Positions 25,562-34,513 of a DNA stretch of 64,000 bases are shown one piece after another. The DNA is from Nocardioides sp. (GTDB lineage Bacteria; Actinomycetota; Actinomycetes; Propionibacteriales; Nocardioidaceae). The stretch is from positions 186,001 to 250,000 of the forward strand of contig JBAOIH010000003.1 in NCBI GenBank assembly GCA_037045645.1, written 5' to 3'. A program made the translations under genes and the position numbers. The notes under the pieces were generated by a model. It ran no database searches, was not told the DNA's origin, and saw only the letters and a program-made list of their open reading frames with translations. The first letter of the stretch is position 1; the number at the start of each line of letters is the position of its first letter.

Positions 25562-27048
25562 CAGAAGAGCAGGGCGGTCCCCGGGTCGTTCAACACCCCG
25601 GCCACATCGGCCAGGAAGCGCGAGCCGGCTTCGCCGTCGATGTGGCGGTGATCGAACGACAGCGCCAGCGTCGTGACATCGCGTACGCACAACTCGCCCG
25701 TCTCGTCGACCCATGGACGTTTGTTGATCGCGCCGAACGCCAAGATCGCCGACTCCCCCGGATTGATGATCGGCGTGCCTGCATCGACGCCGAAGACGCC
25801 GACGTTGGTGATGGTGAACGTGCCGCCGCTCATCTCGGCCGGCTGAGTCTTGCCGGCGCGGGCGGTGTCGACCAATCCCGTCAAGGCGTCCGCCAATTCC
25901 AGCATCGACAGACTGTCGGCGTCCTTGATGTTGGGCACGACCAACCCACGCGGGGTGGCGGCCGCGATGCCGAGGTTGACGTACGACTTGAACACCACCT
26001 CCTGGGCGGCCTCGTCCCAGAACGAGTTGATCGCCGGCGTCTTGCGCGCAGCCAGGATCACCGCGCGGGCAAGTACGAGCAGTGGCGAGACCTTGACCTC
26101 GCGGAACTCACGGCGCGCCTTGAGCCGTTCGACGAGCTGCACCGTGGCGGTGCAGTCGATCGTGATCCACTCGGTGACGTGCGGGGCGGTGAAGGCCGAC
26201 TGGCTCATCGCCGCCGCCATCATCTTGCGTACGCCCTTGATCGGTTCGCGGGTCTCGCGCTGGTTTCGAGCCCTTCGAGACGCCGACATAGTCGGCTCCT
26301 CAGGAACCGACGGCTGCGCAGCCGCGGCAGCCGAAGCCGACGCTGCGGTTTCGACATCGGCGCGCGTGATCGAACCCGACGGGCCAGACCCGATGAGCGA
26401 CTGCAGATCGACGCCGAGGTCGCGCGCGAGTTTGCGTACGGGCGGCGTCGCCAGCGCGCGCGCTCCGCTTGAGGGCGCAGTGACCGGAGGCTCGGAAGGA
26501 GGTGGTACGACCGGCTCCTCATCGACGTCGGTGATCAGCGTGCTGACCAGCGCCTCGACCTTCTCCACCTGGGGAGCGGCGCCGGCATTGAACGAGTCGT
26601 GCACCTCGGCATGCGCAGTGACCCGACCGATCTCGTCGGCCCCGCCACGGCGGCGGGCCCGCCGGGTGGCGCCACGCTCGGCCTTCATCCTGCCGACCAG
26701 AGACTCACCCTCGCCGCCCCCGGTCGCGGCGGGGTTGGACAGGTCGATCTCGTCAGAAACCGCCTGGTTTCGTGACGCGTCCTCCGGACGCTCCGCCACC
26801 ACCGAAGTAGCGGCCGGGTCGCCGATCGAAATGATCGGCGTGCCCACCTCGACCATCTCCCCTTCGGCGACGAGCAGCGCGAGCACCTGCCCGGCGTACG
26901 GCGACGGCAACTCGACCAGCGACTTGGCCGTCTCGATCTCCACGATCACGTCGTTGATCGCGACCGTGTCGCCGACCTTGACCTTCCACGACACGATCTC
27001 GGCTTCGGTGAGGCCCTCGCCGACATCGGGCAACTTGAACTCAGACAC
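25561..27048 (-). CDS. bkdC: Branched-chain alpha-keto acid dehydrogenase E2 (dihydrolipoamide acyltransferase)
   Basis: 495 residues from GTG 27048 with AAAGGAA upstream. The lipoyl domain has Lys42 in EIETAKSLVELPSPY. Then a long charged linker, the peripheral-subunit-binding domain at ~201-233 (TPPVRKLARDLGVDL, GPSGSITRADVE), a second linker and the acyltransferase domain ending in the catalytic DHRHIDGEAG (His467, Asp471). It transfers acyl groups from E1 to CoA. Last gene of bkdABC, in the order of mycobacterial Rv2497c-2495c. The second linker (residues 248-263) is translated from an NR1 hairpin repeat. ASRNQ near residue 91 may come from an older copy. Confidence 0.92.
   Translation of the reverse strand: MSEFKLPDVGEGLTEAEIVSWKVKVGDTVAINDVIVEIETAKSLVELPSPYAGQVLALLVAEGEMVEVGTPIISIGDPAATSVVAERPEDASRNQAVSDEIDLSNPAATGGGEGESLVGRMKAERGATRRARRRGGADEIGRVTAHAEVHDSFNAGAAPQVEKVEALVSTLITDVDEEPVVPPPSEPPVTAPSSGARALATPPVRKLARDLGVDLQSLIGSGPSGSITRADVETAASASAAAAAQPSVPEEPTMSASRRARNQRETREPIKGVRKMMAAAMSQSAFTAPHVTEWITIDCTATVQLVERLKARREFREVKVSPLLVLARAVILAARKTPAINSFWDEAAQEVVFKSYVNLGIAAATPRGLVVPNIKDADSLSMLELADALTGLVDTARAGKTQPAEMSGGTFTITNVGVFGVDAGTPIINPGESAILAFGAINKRPWVDETGELCVRDVTTLALSFDHRHIDGEAGSRFLADVAGVLNDPGTALLF
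26260..26307 (-). repeat. NR1-type hairpin repeat in frame in the bkdC linker
   Basis: Minus strand: GGTTCCTGAGGAG, stem CCGAC, loop TAT, stem GTCGG, CGTCTCGAAGGGCTCGAAACC in two parts. It encodes VPEEPTMSASRRARNQ (residues 248-263), close to the PaaA-tail reading VEEPAKRASRNQ. Confidence 0.75.
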
Positions 27049-27065
27049 CAGGTTCCTTTCCAAGA

Positions 27066-27127
27066 GTTTCGAGACGGCCTTCGGCCTCCTCAACCAGCGC
27101 GGGCTTTCGAGACGGTCACTCCTCAAC
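27066..27127. repeat. Two NR1 repeat copies between bkdB and bkdC
   Basis: Copy 1 at 27066-27095 (stem GGCC, loop TTC/GAA) is intact. Copy 2 at 27104-27127 has lost most of its stem. They fill the 90-bp gap and could reduce or process the distal transcript. Confidence 0.8.
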
Positions 27128-27138
27128 CACCGCGCGGC

Positions 27139-28122
27139 TCAGTATTCGAAGGTGCGGTCGACGGCATCGAGGACCCGATCGAGGTCGGGAAGGTATTCCT
27201 CCTCGATCCGCGAGGGTGGATACGGCGTGTCGAACGCCCCCACCCGCAGCACCGGCGCCTCGAGCGAATAGAAGCACTCCTCGGTCACCCGCGCCGCGAT
27301 CTCCGCGCCCATGCCGAGGTTGACGTGCGCCTCGTGCGCCACCACACAGCGACCCGTGCGGCGTACGGACTCATAGACCGGCGCCAGGTCGAGCGGCGAG
27401 AGCGTACGCAGATCGATGACCTCCAAGGCACGCCCCTCGGACGCCGCCGCCTCGGCGGCCTTCATCGCCGTCTTGACCATCGGACCGTACGCCAGCAAAG
27501 TCAGGTCGGCGCCTTGTCTGAGCAGCCGTGACTTGAACAGCGGGTACGCATCCGCGAGCGAGCCGGAGTCGTCGAGCTCGGCCTTGTCGGCGTGATATTG
27601 CCGCTTGGGTTCGAGGAAGATCACCGGGTCGTCGTGGGCGATCGCCTGCTGGATCATCCAATAGCCGTCGACCGGGTTGGAGCACGCCACGACTTTGAGC
27701 CCGGGCGTGTGCGCGAACTGCGCCTCCGGCGACTCCGAGTGGTGCTCCACCGCACCGATGCCGCCACCGAAGGGGATCCGGATGACGATCGGCATCTTCA
27801 CCTTGCCCTGGGAGCGGTAGGTGTACTTCGCGACCTGGCACACGATCTGGTCGTACGCCGGGTAGACGAAACCGTCGAACTGGATCTCCACGACCGGGCG
27901 GTAGCCGCGCAGCGCCATCCCGACCGCGGTGCCGACGATGCCCGACTCAGCCAGCGGCGAGTCGATGACCCGGTCCTCGCCGAAGTCCTTCTGCAGGCCG
28001 TCGGTGATCCGGAAGACCCCGCCCAACTTGCCGACGTCCTCGCCCATCAGCAGAACCTTGTCGTTGTCCTCCATCGCCCGGCGCAGCCCGGCGTTGAGAC
28101 CCTTGGCGAGCGTGATCTTCAT
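27139..28122 (-). CDS. bkdB: Branched-chain alpha-keto acid dehydrogenase E1 beta subunit
   Basis: 327 residues, full length. E1-beta signatures: VLLMGEDVGKLGGVFRITDG, DSPLAESGIVGTAVGMALRG, IQFDGFVYPAYDQIV, RIPFGGGIGAVEHHSES and FLEPKRQYH. It binds thiamine diphosphate with E1-alpha and decarboxylates branched-chain 2-oxo acids. ATG at 28122 overlaps the bkdA stop by 1-4 bp, so the two are coupled. Confidence 0.93.
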   Translation of the reverse strand: MKITLAKGLNAGLRRAMEDNDKVLLMGEDVGKLGGVFRITDGLQKDFGEDRVIDSPLAESGIVGTAVGMALRGYRPVVEIQFDGFVYPAYDQIVCQVAKYTYRSQGKVKMPIVIRIPFGGGIGAVEHHSESPEAQFAHTPGLKVVACSNPVDGYWMIQQAIAHDDPVIFLEPKRQYHADKAELDDSGSLADAYPLFKSRLLRQGADLTLLAYGPMVKTAMKAAEAAASEGRALEVIDLRTLSPLDLAPVYESVRRTGRCVVAHEAHVNLGMGAEIAARVTEECFYSLEAPVLRVGAFDTPYPPSRIEEEYLPDLDRVLDAVDRTFEY

Positions 28123-29340
28123 CAGAACGCACCTGCCGTCTGCTCGCGGACGGTCGCATCATCGGCATCGGACTCCGCGGCACCCTCGAAGGAGTCGAGG
28201 TACGCGGCGTACTCGTCACGCTGGGCGACCAACTCGTCGGTGATCTCGCTGAAGACCTGGTCGAAGCCTTCCAGCGGACCGGGGTCCGGCAGCGCCTTGC
28301 AGCCTTCGCGCAGGTGGTGTCCGAGCTTCGTCCGCCTCCGCCTTGAGGTCGTCGAGGAACTCCTGATCGGCAAGGCCGTTGCGCTTGAGATAGACCTCCA
28401 CCCGCGCGATCGGATCGCGCAACTTCCACTTCTCGACGTCGTCGGAGAGGCGATAGCGGGTCGGGTCGTCGGTGGTCGTGTGCGCGCCCATCCGATAGGT
28501 GTACGCCTCGATGAAGCTCGGGCCGCTGCCTTCGCGCGCGTGCTGGAGCGCAGCCTTGGTGACGGCGTACGTCGCGAGGACGTCGTTGCCGTCGACGCGC
28601 AGGCCGGGGAAACCGAAGCCGAGTGCGCGCTGATAGAGCGGGATCCGCGTCTGGCGCTCGATCGGCTCGCTGATCGCCCACTGGTTGTTCTGGCAGAAGA
28701 ACACGACCGGGGCGTTGTAGGACGCGGCGAAGATGAAGGACTCGTTGACGTCGCCTTGCGACGACGCGCCGTCACCGAAGTGTGCGAGCACCGCCATGTC
28801 GCGATCGTCGTCCCCGGTGCCGACCAGGCCGTCGCGCTGGACCCCCATGGCGTACCCGGTGGCGTGCAACGTCTGCGCGCCGATCACGATCGTGTAGAGC
28901 CCGAAGTTGTTGGCCGCCGGGTCCCAGGAGCCCTGGTCGACACCGCGGAAGAGACCGAGCAGTTTGAGCGGGTCGATGCCACGGCAGTACGCCACCCCGT
29001 GCTCGCGATAGGTCGGGAAGACGTAGTCCTGCGGTTTGAGCGCGCGCCCCGCGCCGATCTGCGCGGCCTCCTGACCGAGCAGTTGGGCCCAGATGCCGAG
29101 CTCGCCGTGGCGCTGCAACGCGGTCGCCTCGACGTCGAGCCGTCGGGTGAGCACCATGTCGCGATAGAAACCGCGCAGTTCCTCGGCCGAGAACTCCATG
29201 TTGAAGCGGGAGTCGTGTCGCCGCTCGCCCTCGGGCGTGAGGAGTTGGATCAGTTCGGGTCCACCGTCGGACTGCGACGGCCCGAAGACCTCGACGAGGT
29301 CCGGGCCGAAACCGCCTGCGGCTGGGGTCTGTGCTGTCAC
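28122..29340 (-). CDS. bkdA: Branched-chain alpha-keto acid dehydrogenase E1 alpha subunit (one +1 frameshift)
   Basis: About 405 codons. Start GTG 29340, with GGAG 5 nt upstream (GTG 29346 is possible). ThDP-binding GDGASSQGDVNESF...NNQWAIS, the YRMGAHTTTDDPTRYR phosphorylation-loop region and the subunit-interaction EEVYLK-type segment are present. After LKAEADE the frame breaks at GAAGCTCGG near 28326. The normal C-terminus (LGHHLREGCKAL, FDQVFSEITDELVAQRDEY) follows in the next frame to 28122. 1219 bp = 3n+1. First gene of bkdABC. Confidence 0.88.
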
Positions 29341-29502
29341 CTGCACTCCTTCGTGCGCTCACGGAGCCGGCGGGGTCTCCGCCTGGCATTTCCCATGACA
29401 CCGACGAGGGTGTGATCGGCGCCACAGGGTGGATTCGGCAAACGTACCGCACCCGCGGACGGCGACCGTGATCGACGACCGGGCGCCACTTAGGATGCGC
29501 TC

Positions 29503-30888
29503 ATGTCTCGCACGGTCACCACTGGTCTCGCGGTCCTGCTCGCGAGCACGTTCGCGCTCACCGCCTGCTCGGGAAGCGACGACCCCGAATCGAAGAAGTC
29601 GAGCACCACGTCGGCCACGCCCACCGACAGCGCTTCCGAGGACGCCCTCGACAACGACGAGCCCAGCGCGATCCGCGGCATCGCGACGAAGTTCGACACC
29701 TCGCAAGAGACGGAGTTCCCCGAGACCGACGTCAAGGACGTGGCACTCACCGAAACCCGGGTGATCACCGCCGGCGCGACCGAGATGATCGTACGCACGG
29801 CACCGGACCTCAAGGACCTCTACACCGTCACCTCGCCCGACGAGAACCAGTACATCGACGTCTACGTCACCGAGGACGAGAAGACCGGGTACGCCCTGTC
29901 GCAGCGTCAGGTCCCCGGCGCCGGGACCAAACTCGGCAAGGAGTACTACGCGGTCCAGCGTTTCGACGTCGAGACCGGCGACGTGTCCGCCAACGTCGAG
30001 TTCGAGATGAAGCAGTCCTCCAGCGGCACCGGCTCCTTCCGGATCGGCTTCATCTCGGCGGTCTTGGACGACAACGTCCTGGTCGGTGTCTCCGGTGGCG
30101 ACGCGCTGCCGTCGACGACGCTGAACTTCGAGATGGAGAAGAAGAAGGTCAGTTGGCGACGCAACAACGCCACCCCGCTGGGCATCGCAGGCGACCTCGC
30201 CGTGGTGACCAACGGCACCAACGTCAAGCCCGGTGACATCATGGGCATCACCGTCGCCACCGGCAAGCAGCGCTGGGCCGCCACCACCGGAGCCAAGACG
30301 GCCTCGCTGCTGGGACGCAACGGGCCCAACGCGCTGGTCGCCGTGACCGACGCGTACTACAACGCCTCGATCGTGCTGCCGATGAACCTGCGCACCGGCA
30401 AGTCGCCGGTCAAGAGCGACCAGCCGATCCAGAGCACCACGCTGAACTGTCGCCCCTCCTCGGCCAGCGCGGTGGTCTGCGCCTCGCCCGACAACACCGT
30501 GATCGCCTGGGACGTCAAGGCCAACAAGCGACTGTGGAGCCTGCCCACGACGGCTCGTCGCGCGCCGCTGGTGACCAACGTGACCGACGGCCTGATCTTC
30601 GGCTTCCTCGACGAGACCTCGGTCGTACTCGACGCCAAGACCGGCAAGGACCTGGTCACCAACGCGGGTGCTGCGCCGACCGACGTCAACGCCGACGGCG
30701 GCGTCTACACCTACATGGGCGTCGCGTTCTATGTGCCGGTCTATGGGTCGACTCCGTCCTCGTCGGAGACCTCCTCGGAGTCCGAGCCGACCTCGGAGTC
30801 CGAGCCGACGTCGGGCTCTGAGACCACCGAACCCGAACCGAGCGACTCCGAGTCGGCGCTCTTCCCGACCGACCAGGAGACGGAGTAG
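29503..30888 (+). CDS. Lipoprotein with PQQ-like beta-propeller and acidic Ser/Glu tail
   Basis: 461 residues. Lipobox LTAC (Cys22), so membrane-anchored outside the cell. After a Ser/Thr/Asp-rich linker, the core has propeller-type strands (AVTDAYYNASIVLPMNLRTG, NTVIAWDVKANKRLWSLPTT) of the PQQ-like type without cofactor residues I can assign. The last ~45 residues are a low-complexity tail of SSETSSESEPTSE type, unlike the basic neighbours. Function unknown; such propellers often serve as binding scaffolds. Seven bp before the next gene, so likely one operon. Confidence 0.8.
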   Translation: MSRTVTTGLAVLLASTFALTACSGSDDPESKKSSTTSATPTDSASEDALDNDEPSAIRGIATKFDTSQETEFPETDVKDVALTETRVITAGATEMIVRTAPDLKDLYTVTSPDENQYIDVYVTEDEKTGYALSQRQVPGAGTKLGKEYYAVQRFDVETGDVSANVEFEMKQSSSGTGSFRIGFISAVLDDNVLVGVSGGDALPSTTLNFEMEKKKVSWRRNNATPLGIAGDLAVVTNGTNVKPGDIMGITVATGKQRWAATTGAKTASLLGRNGPNALVAVTDAYYNASIVLPMNLRTGKSPVKSDQPIQSTTLNCRPSSASAVVCASPDNTVIAWDVKANKRLWSLPTTARRAPLVTNVTDGLIFGFLDETSVVLDAKTGKDLVTNAGAAPTDVNADGGVYTYMGVAFYVPVYGSTPSSSETSSESEPTSESEPTSGSETTEPEPSDSESALFPTDQETE

Positions 30889-30895
30889 CCGACGC

Positions 30896-31942
30896 ATGAC
30901 CCGCGGCCTTCGTACGACAGCCGTCGCGCTGATCGTCGCGGCCGCGAGTCTGCTGCCAGGTCCCTCCCAAGCACGCGACACCACAGCGCCCGCACCGTTG
31001 GTCTGGCAGACCGACGTGGCCGACCCGGCGGTCGTACGCAGCAACTCCGGATGGGTGGCGCTGGCCACCGGGGCGTACATCCCCGGGTTCGTGTCCCCCA
31101 GCGGCACCGGTCCGTTCACCAGTCTCGGCCCCACGCTCACCTCGGCTCCGCCGTGGATGCTGCCTGGCGGGATCTGGGCGCCCGACGTCTTCCGTACGAC
31201 TGTCGGTTGGGTGCTCTATTACTCCGCTCGCGCTGCGGGAGTCGCGCGCAGCGGCCGGTGCATCGGCGTGGCGATCGGGCCTGCGGCGACCGGTCCGTTC
31301 ACGCCCGCGGGGGACGTACCCCTGGTGTGTCCCCCACGTGTGGGCTGGCCTTCCGCCGAGGACGAACTCGCCGACAAGGAGCACTTCCTGCCGGCAGGCG
31401 GCGTGATCGATCCGTCGGTCTTCCAGGAGAAGGACGGTCGGCTGTTCCTGCTCTACAAGACCCAGTCCAAGCCCTCGACGATCCGGATGCTGCCACTCTC
31501 ACGCGACGGTCTGCACGCGGCGTACCCCTCACGCAAGATCGCGCACAGTCGCGACACGATCGAGAATCCGGTGATGGTGCGCCGTGGCCGGACCTGGACG
31601 CTGTTCACGTCGGAGCGGTCGTACGTCGGGTGTGACTACGTCACGACCTGGCGCCAGTCGTCGTCGAAATGGAGCTTCCCGGGGCCGGGTTCGGTGTTGT
31701 TCGATCACAGTCGGACGGGCATCTGCGGACCGGGGGGCGGCGACCTGGTCCCGGCGGGCAAGAAGCGAGTGCGGATGTATCTGCACGGCTGGGTCTGCTA
31801 TCGCAGCGACGTCCCCTGCCCCACCGACTTCCGCTCCCGCGTGGACCCCGACCTGTTCCCGATCCGGGGGCTCTACGCAGCGACCCTACGCTTCGACACG
31901 CGGGGTCGCCCGAGGTTCGTCGACTGGGTCAGCCCGCGCTAA
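30896..31942 (+). CDS. Secreted glycoside hydrolase family 43-like protein
   Basis: 348 residues from ATG 30896. Signal peptide 1-26 (ends PSQA). Five-bladed-propeller pattern of GH43: VADPAVVRSN (candidate base Asp43), GGIWAPDVFRT, PAGGVIDPSVFQEKDGRLFL (second Asp) and DTIENPVMVRRG, where the Glu corresponds to the acid in IEGP-type motifs. It would cleave arabinose- or xylose-containing polysaccharides outside the cell. Assignment is by motif only. Cysteines near the end (GCDY, ICGP, VCYR, PCPT) may form disulfides. Confidence 0.75.
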   Translation: MTRGLRTTAVALIVAAASLLPGPSQARDTTAPAPLVWQTDVADPAVVRSNSGWVALATGAYIPGFVSPSGTGPFTSLGPTLTSAPPWMLPGGIWAPDVFRTTVGWVLYYSARAAGVARSGRCIGVAIGPAATGPFTPAGDVPLVCPPRVGWPSAEDELADKEHFLPAGGVIDPSVFQEKDGRLFLLYKTQSKPSTIRMLPLSRDGLHAAYPSRKIAHSRDTIENPVMVRRGRTWTLFTSERSYVGCDYVTTWRQSSSKWSFPGPGSVLFDHSRTGICGPGGGDLVPAGKKRVRMYLHGWVCYRSDVPCPTDFRSRVDPDLFPIRGLYAATLRFDTRGRPRFVDWVSPR

Positions 31943-31947
31943 CCCGC

Positions 31948-32058
31948 GCCGAGCGGGCGCGAACGCACGCGCAGAACACGCCGAGCGGGCGCGAACGCAC
32001 GCGTTGACGCGTGCGTTTGTGCCCGGTCAGCGTGTTTCATACGTGCGTTCGTGCCCGG
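31948..32058. repeat. NR3 repeats, two in each orientation, between convergent genes
   Basis: CGCCGAGCGGGCGCGAACGC + ACGCG occurs twice (31948-32002). Inverted copies follow (GCGTTTGTGCCCGGTCAGCG, GCGTTCGTGCCCGGTCAGCG, to 32058). Head-to-head arrangement makes a potential large hairpin at a convergent gene end. Confidence 0.85.
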
Positions 32059-33056
32059 TCAGCGCGTGGGGGGCTCCAGCCAGGCAGCCAGATCCGGGCC
32101 CTTCGGGACGATGCCGGTCGGGTTCACGTCGGTGTGCACGACGTAGTAGTGCCGCTTGATCTGGTCGAAGTCGACCGTGTCCCCGAAGCCCGGGGTCTGG
32201 AAGAGATCGCGGGCATAGCGCCCACAGGTGCGGGCATCTCGCTGAGCTTGCTGCCGGTTGCACTTGAAGTGGCCGTGGTAGACGGGGTCGAAGCGCACCA
32301 GGGTGGTGAACAGCCGTACGTCGGCCTCGGTGATCGCCTCCCCCATGAGATAGCGCCGCGCGGCGAGCCGCTCCTCCAGCCAGTCCAGCGCGGCCCAGAG
32401 TCGGTCGTACGCCTGCGTCGTAGGCCTCCTGGCGAGCCGGCGAATCCGCACCGGTAGACGCCGTTGTTCACCTCGGTGAAGACGCGCTTCATGACCTGCG
32501 TCCATCTCGGCGCGCAGGTCGGCCGGCCACAGGTCGGGCGCGTCCGAGCGGTGGTGCTCGCGCCACTCGAAGAAGAGGTCATGGGTGATCTGCGGGAAGT
32601 CGTTGGTGACCACGCGACCCGACTCGATCGTCGACGATCGCGGGCACGGTGATGCCGCGCGGGTAGCCGGGTTCGCGAGCTTCGTACGCATCCTTCAGCC
32701 GCGGGATGCCCAGGACCGGATCGCGTCCGTCCGGCGTCCAGGTCGAACGTCCACGAGTTCCGGTCGTGCGTGGGGCCAGGCGTGCCGAGCGAGATGACAT
32801 CGTGCAGGCCCAGCAGTTCGCGCACGATGATGGCCCGGTTGGCCCACGGACAGGCACGAGCCGCGACGAGGTGGTAGCGGCCCGGCTCGACCGGCCAGAT
32901 GGCCACGTCGCGTGGCGAGTCTTTGGAACCGCTGGGGAAGTCGTCGTCGAGAGGATCTGCCGACCGCTGTCCGGCCAGGATCCGGTCGGGCAGATAGGTC
33001 ATGTCTCGCTCGAAGGGCTTGCCCTTCTCGGTGTAGGTGGTCGCCGCGTCGTTCAC
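32059..33056 (-). pseudogene. Glutathionyl-hydroquinone reductase (YqjG/ECM4-type GST) gene with eight +1 shifts
   Basis: The complete family sequence can be followed from ATG 33056 to 32059, but only by changing frame eight times. Pieces in order: YHLVAARACPWANRAIIVRE (catalytic-Cys motif CPWAxR), RDPVLGIPRLKDAYEAREPG, STIESGRVVTNDFPQITHDL, VMKRVFTEVNNGVYRCGFAG, AYDRLWAALDWLEERLA, RYLMGEAITEADVRLFTTLV, SKLSEMPA, ARDLFQTPGFGDTVDFDQIK and HTDVNPTGIVPKGPDLAAW. Every shift is a net gain of one base, and 998 bp = 3n+2 agrees with eight. No residue blocks are lost, which is unlike decay by deletion. It may be intact in the organism and poorly sequenced here. Confidence 0.75.
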
Positions 33057-33109
33057 CCTTCGACCCTATTGCCTTCCGGATCCGGGCGGGCCGCGCTACT
33101 TTGTGATGG

Positions 33110-33338
33110 CCTTCGACGCCCCGGTCTGCTCGGCCGCGTGTCATCGCTCAACACTGCTCTGTGCTGGTCGCTGATGCCCTTCGGCGCGGTGCTCGGCGGT
33201 CTCGGCGTGACCGCCCTGGGCCTCGCGCCAGTCTTCCTGATCGCCGGCGGGTGCTATCTGCTGACGACGATGGCGCCGACACTCGTCCCAGCCTTTCGGA
33301 CGATGGACGCGCAGTCGACGCTCCGAGTACGGACATAA
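33110..33338 (+). pseudogene. C-terminal remnant of an MFS transporter
   Basis: The reading LLGRVSSLNTALCWSLMPFG, AVLGGLGVTALGLAPVFLIA, GGCYLLTTMAPTLVPAFRTM looks like the last two membrane helices of an MFS efflux protein (typical LLGRV-S-x-N-R-A-L...G-A-L-L-G-G). No start or earlier helices precede it; only the divergent reductase gene is upstream. This is the only gene-like content of the 344-bp gap 33057-33400. Confidence 0.6.
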
Positions 33339-33402
33339 GTCGTGCCCGGACGATGGGTCGAGCGGAAGGCGAACGCCCCGAAGGGACCGTATGTCCGTAC
33401 TC
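33325..33402. repeat. 13-bp inverted repeat bounding the MFS remnant end
   Basis: GAGTACGGACATA (33325-33337) and TATGTCCGTACTC (33390-33402) are perfect inverted copies 52 bp apart. The first overlaps the remnant's stop and the second the hisC stop region. It could act as a two-way terminator or be the end of a lost element. Confidence 0.75.
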
Positions 33403-34471
33403 AGGACGCAAAGTCGCGGGCCAACTCGATCAGCCGGTCGTTGGCCTCGACCTCGCCGATGGAGACACGGGCGCCTTCGCCCGCGAAGGGCCGCACCACG
33501 ATCCCGCGGGCATCGGCGGCGGCCGCGAACTCCGCGGTCCGGTCCCCGAGCCCGAACCAGACGAAGTTGCCCTGCGCCTCGGGGATATCCCAGCCCGCCG
33601 AGCGGATCCCGGCCACGACCCGGTCGCGTTCGGCGACCAGCAAAGACACTCGTTCCAGCAACTCCGACTCTGCCTCCAGCGACGCGATCGCCGCAGCCTG
33701 CGCCATCGCCGAGATGCCAAACGGCAGCGAGACCGCGCGCAACGCCCCAGCAAGATCCGGCGAAGCGATCGCATACCCGACCCGCATCCCCGCGAGTCCG
33801 TAGGCCTTGGAGAAGGTGCGTGTCACCACGACGTTCGGGTGCTTCGCATAGGTGGCCACACCGTCGACCGGGTCGTCCATCCGGACGAACTCGACGTACG
33901 CCTCGTCGACCACCACCAGCACATGTGCCGGCACGCGAGCCAAGAACGCGTCGAGTTCGGCCTGGGTCACCGACGGTCCCGTCGGGTTGTTGGGGGTGCA
34001 CACCAGCACGACCTTCGTACGCTCGGTGATCGCCGCCGCCATCGCGTCGAGGTCATGGCGACCGTCAGCCGTCACCGGCACCTGCACCGACGTCGCCGCG
34101 CACGCGCTGACGGCGATCGGGTACGCCTCGAAGGATCGCCACGCGAAGACGACCTCATCGCCGGGCTCGCAGAACGCCGACACGATCTGATAGATCAGCG
34201 CCACGCTGCCGGTGGCCAGCGCCAGGTCCGAAACCGGCACCCCCAGACGTGCGGAGAGCGCCGCGAAGAGCGCGGTCGAACCCATATCCGGATACCGGTT
34301 CATCCGCTGCACCTCGACCAAGGTCGCCTCGACCACGCCGGGCAGGGGATCGTACGGATTCTCGTTCGACGACAACTTGAAGACGGTCATGTCGTCGCGC
34401 GGAGTCGGGGGCTTGCCGGGCACGTACGCCGGGATCGCCAGCACATTGGCCCGTGGGGTCGGACTGCTCAT
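33401..34471 (-). CDS. hisC: Histidinol-phosphate/aromatic aminotransferase (HisC/Pat family)
   Basis: 356 residues from ATG 34471. PLP enzyme of fold type I: SSNENPYDPLPG near the N-terminus, NNPTG at 161-165, Asp189 and Tyr192 of DEAYVEF, Schiff-base Lys222 in FSKAYGLAGMRVGYA, and a late Arg in RPFAGEGARVSIG. No other his genes are nearby. In actinobacteria such isolated copies often act as aromatic (Pat-type) aminotransferases, so the histidine role is uncertain. The frame is open upstream of the ATG, but that stretch is antisense to the next gene. Confidence 0.85.
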   Translation of the reverse strand: MSSPTPRANVLAIPAYVPGKPPTPRDDMTVFKLSSNENPYDPLPGVVEATLVEVQRMNRYPDMGSTALFAALSARLGVPVSDLALATGSVALIYQIVSAFCEPGDEVVFAWRSFEAYPIAVSACAATSVQVPVTADGRHDLDAMAAAITERTKVVLVCTPNNPTGPSVTQAELDAFLARVPAHVLVVVDEAYVEFVRMDDPVDGVATYAKHPNVVVTRTFSKAYGLAGMRVGYAIASPDLAGALRAVSLPFGISAMAQAAAIASLEAESELLERVSLLVAERDRVVAGIRSAGWDIPEAQGNFVWFGLGDRTAEFAAAADARGIVVRPFAGEGARVSIGEVEANDRLIELARDFAS

Positions 34472-34513
34472 GGACAGCACCCTAGTGAGCGCGCGCCGCC
34501 TAGGATCGTCGGC

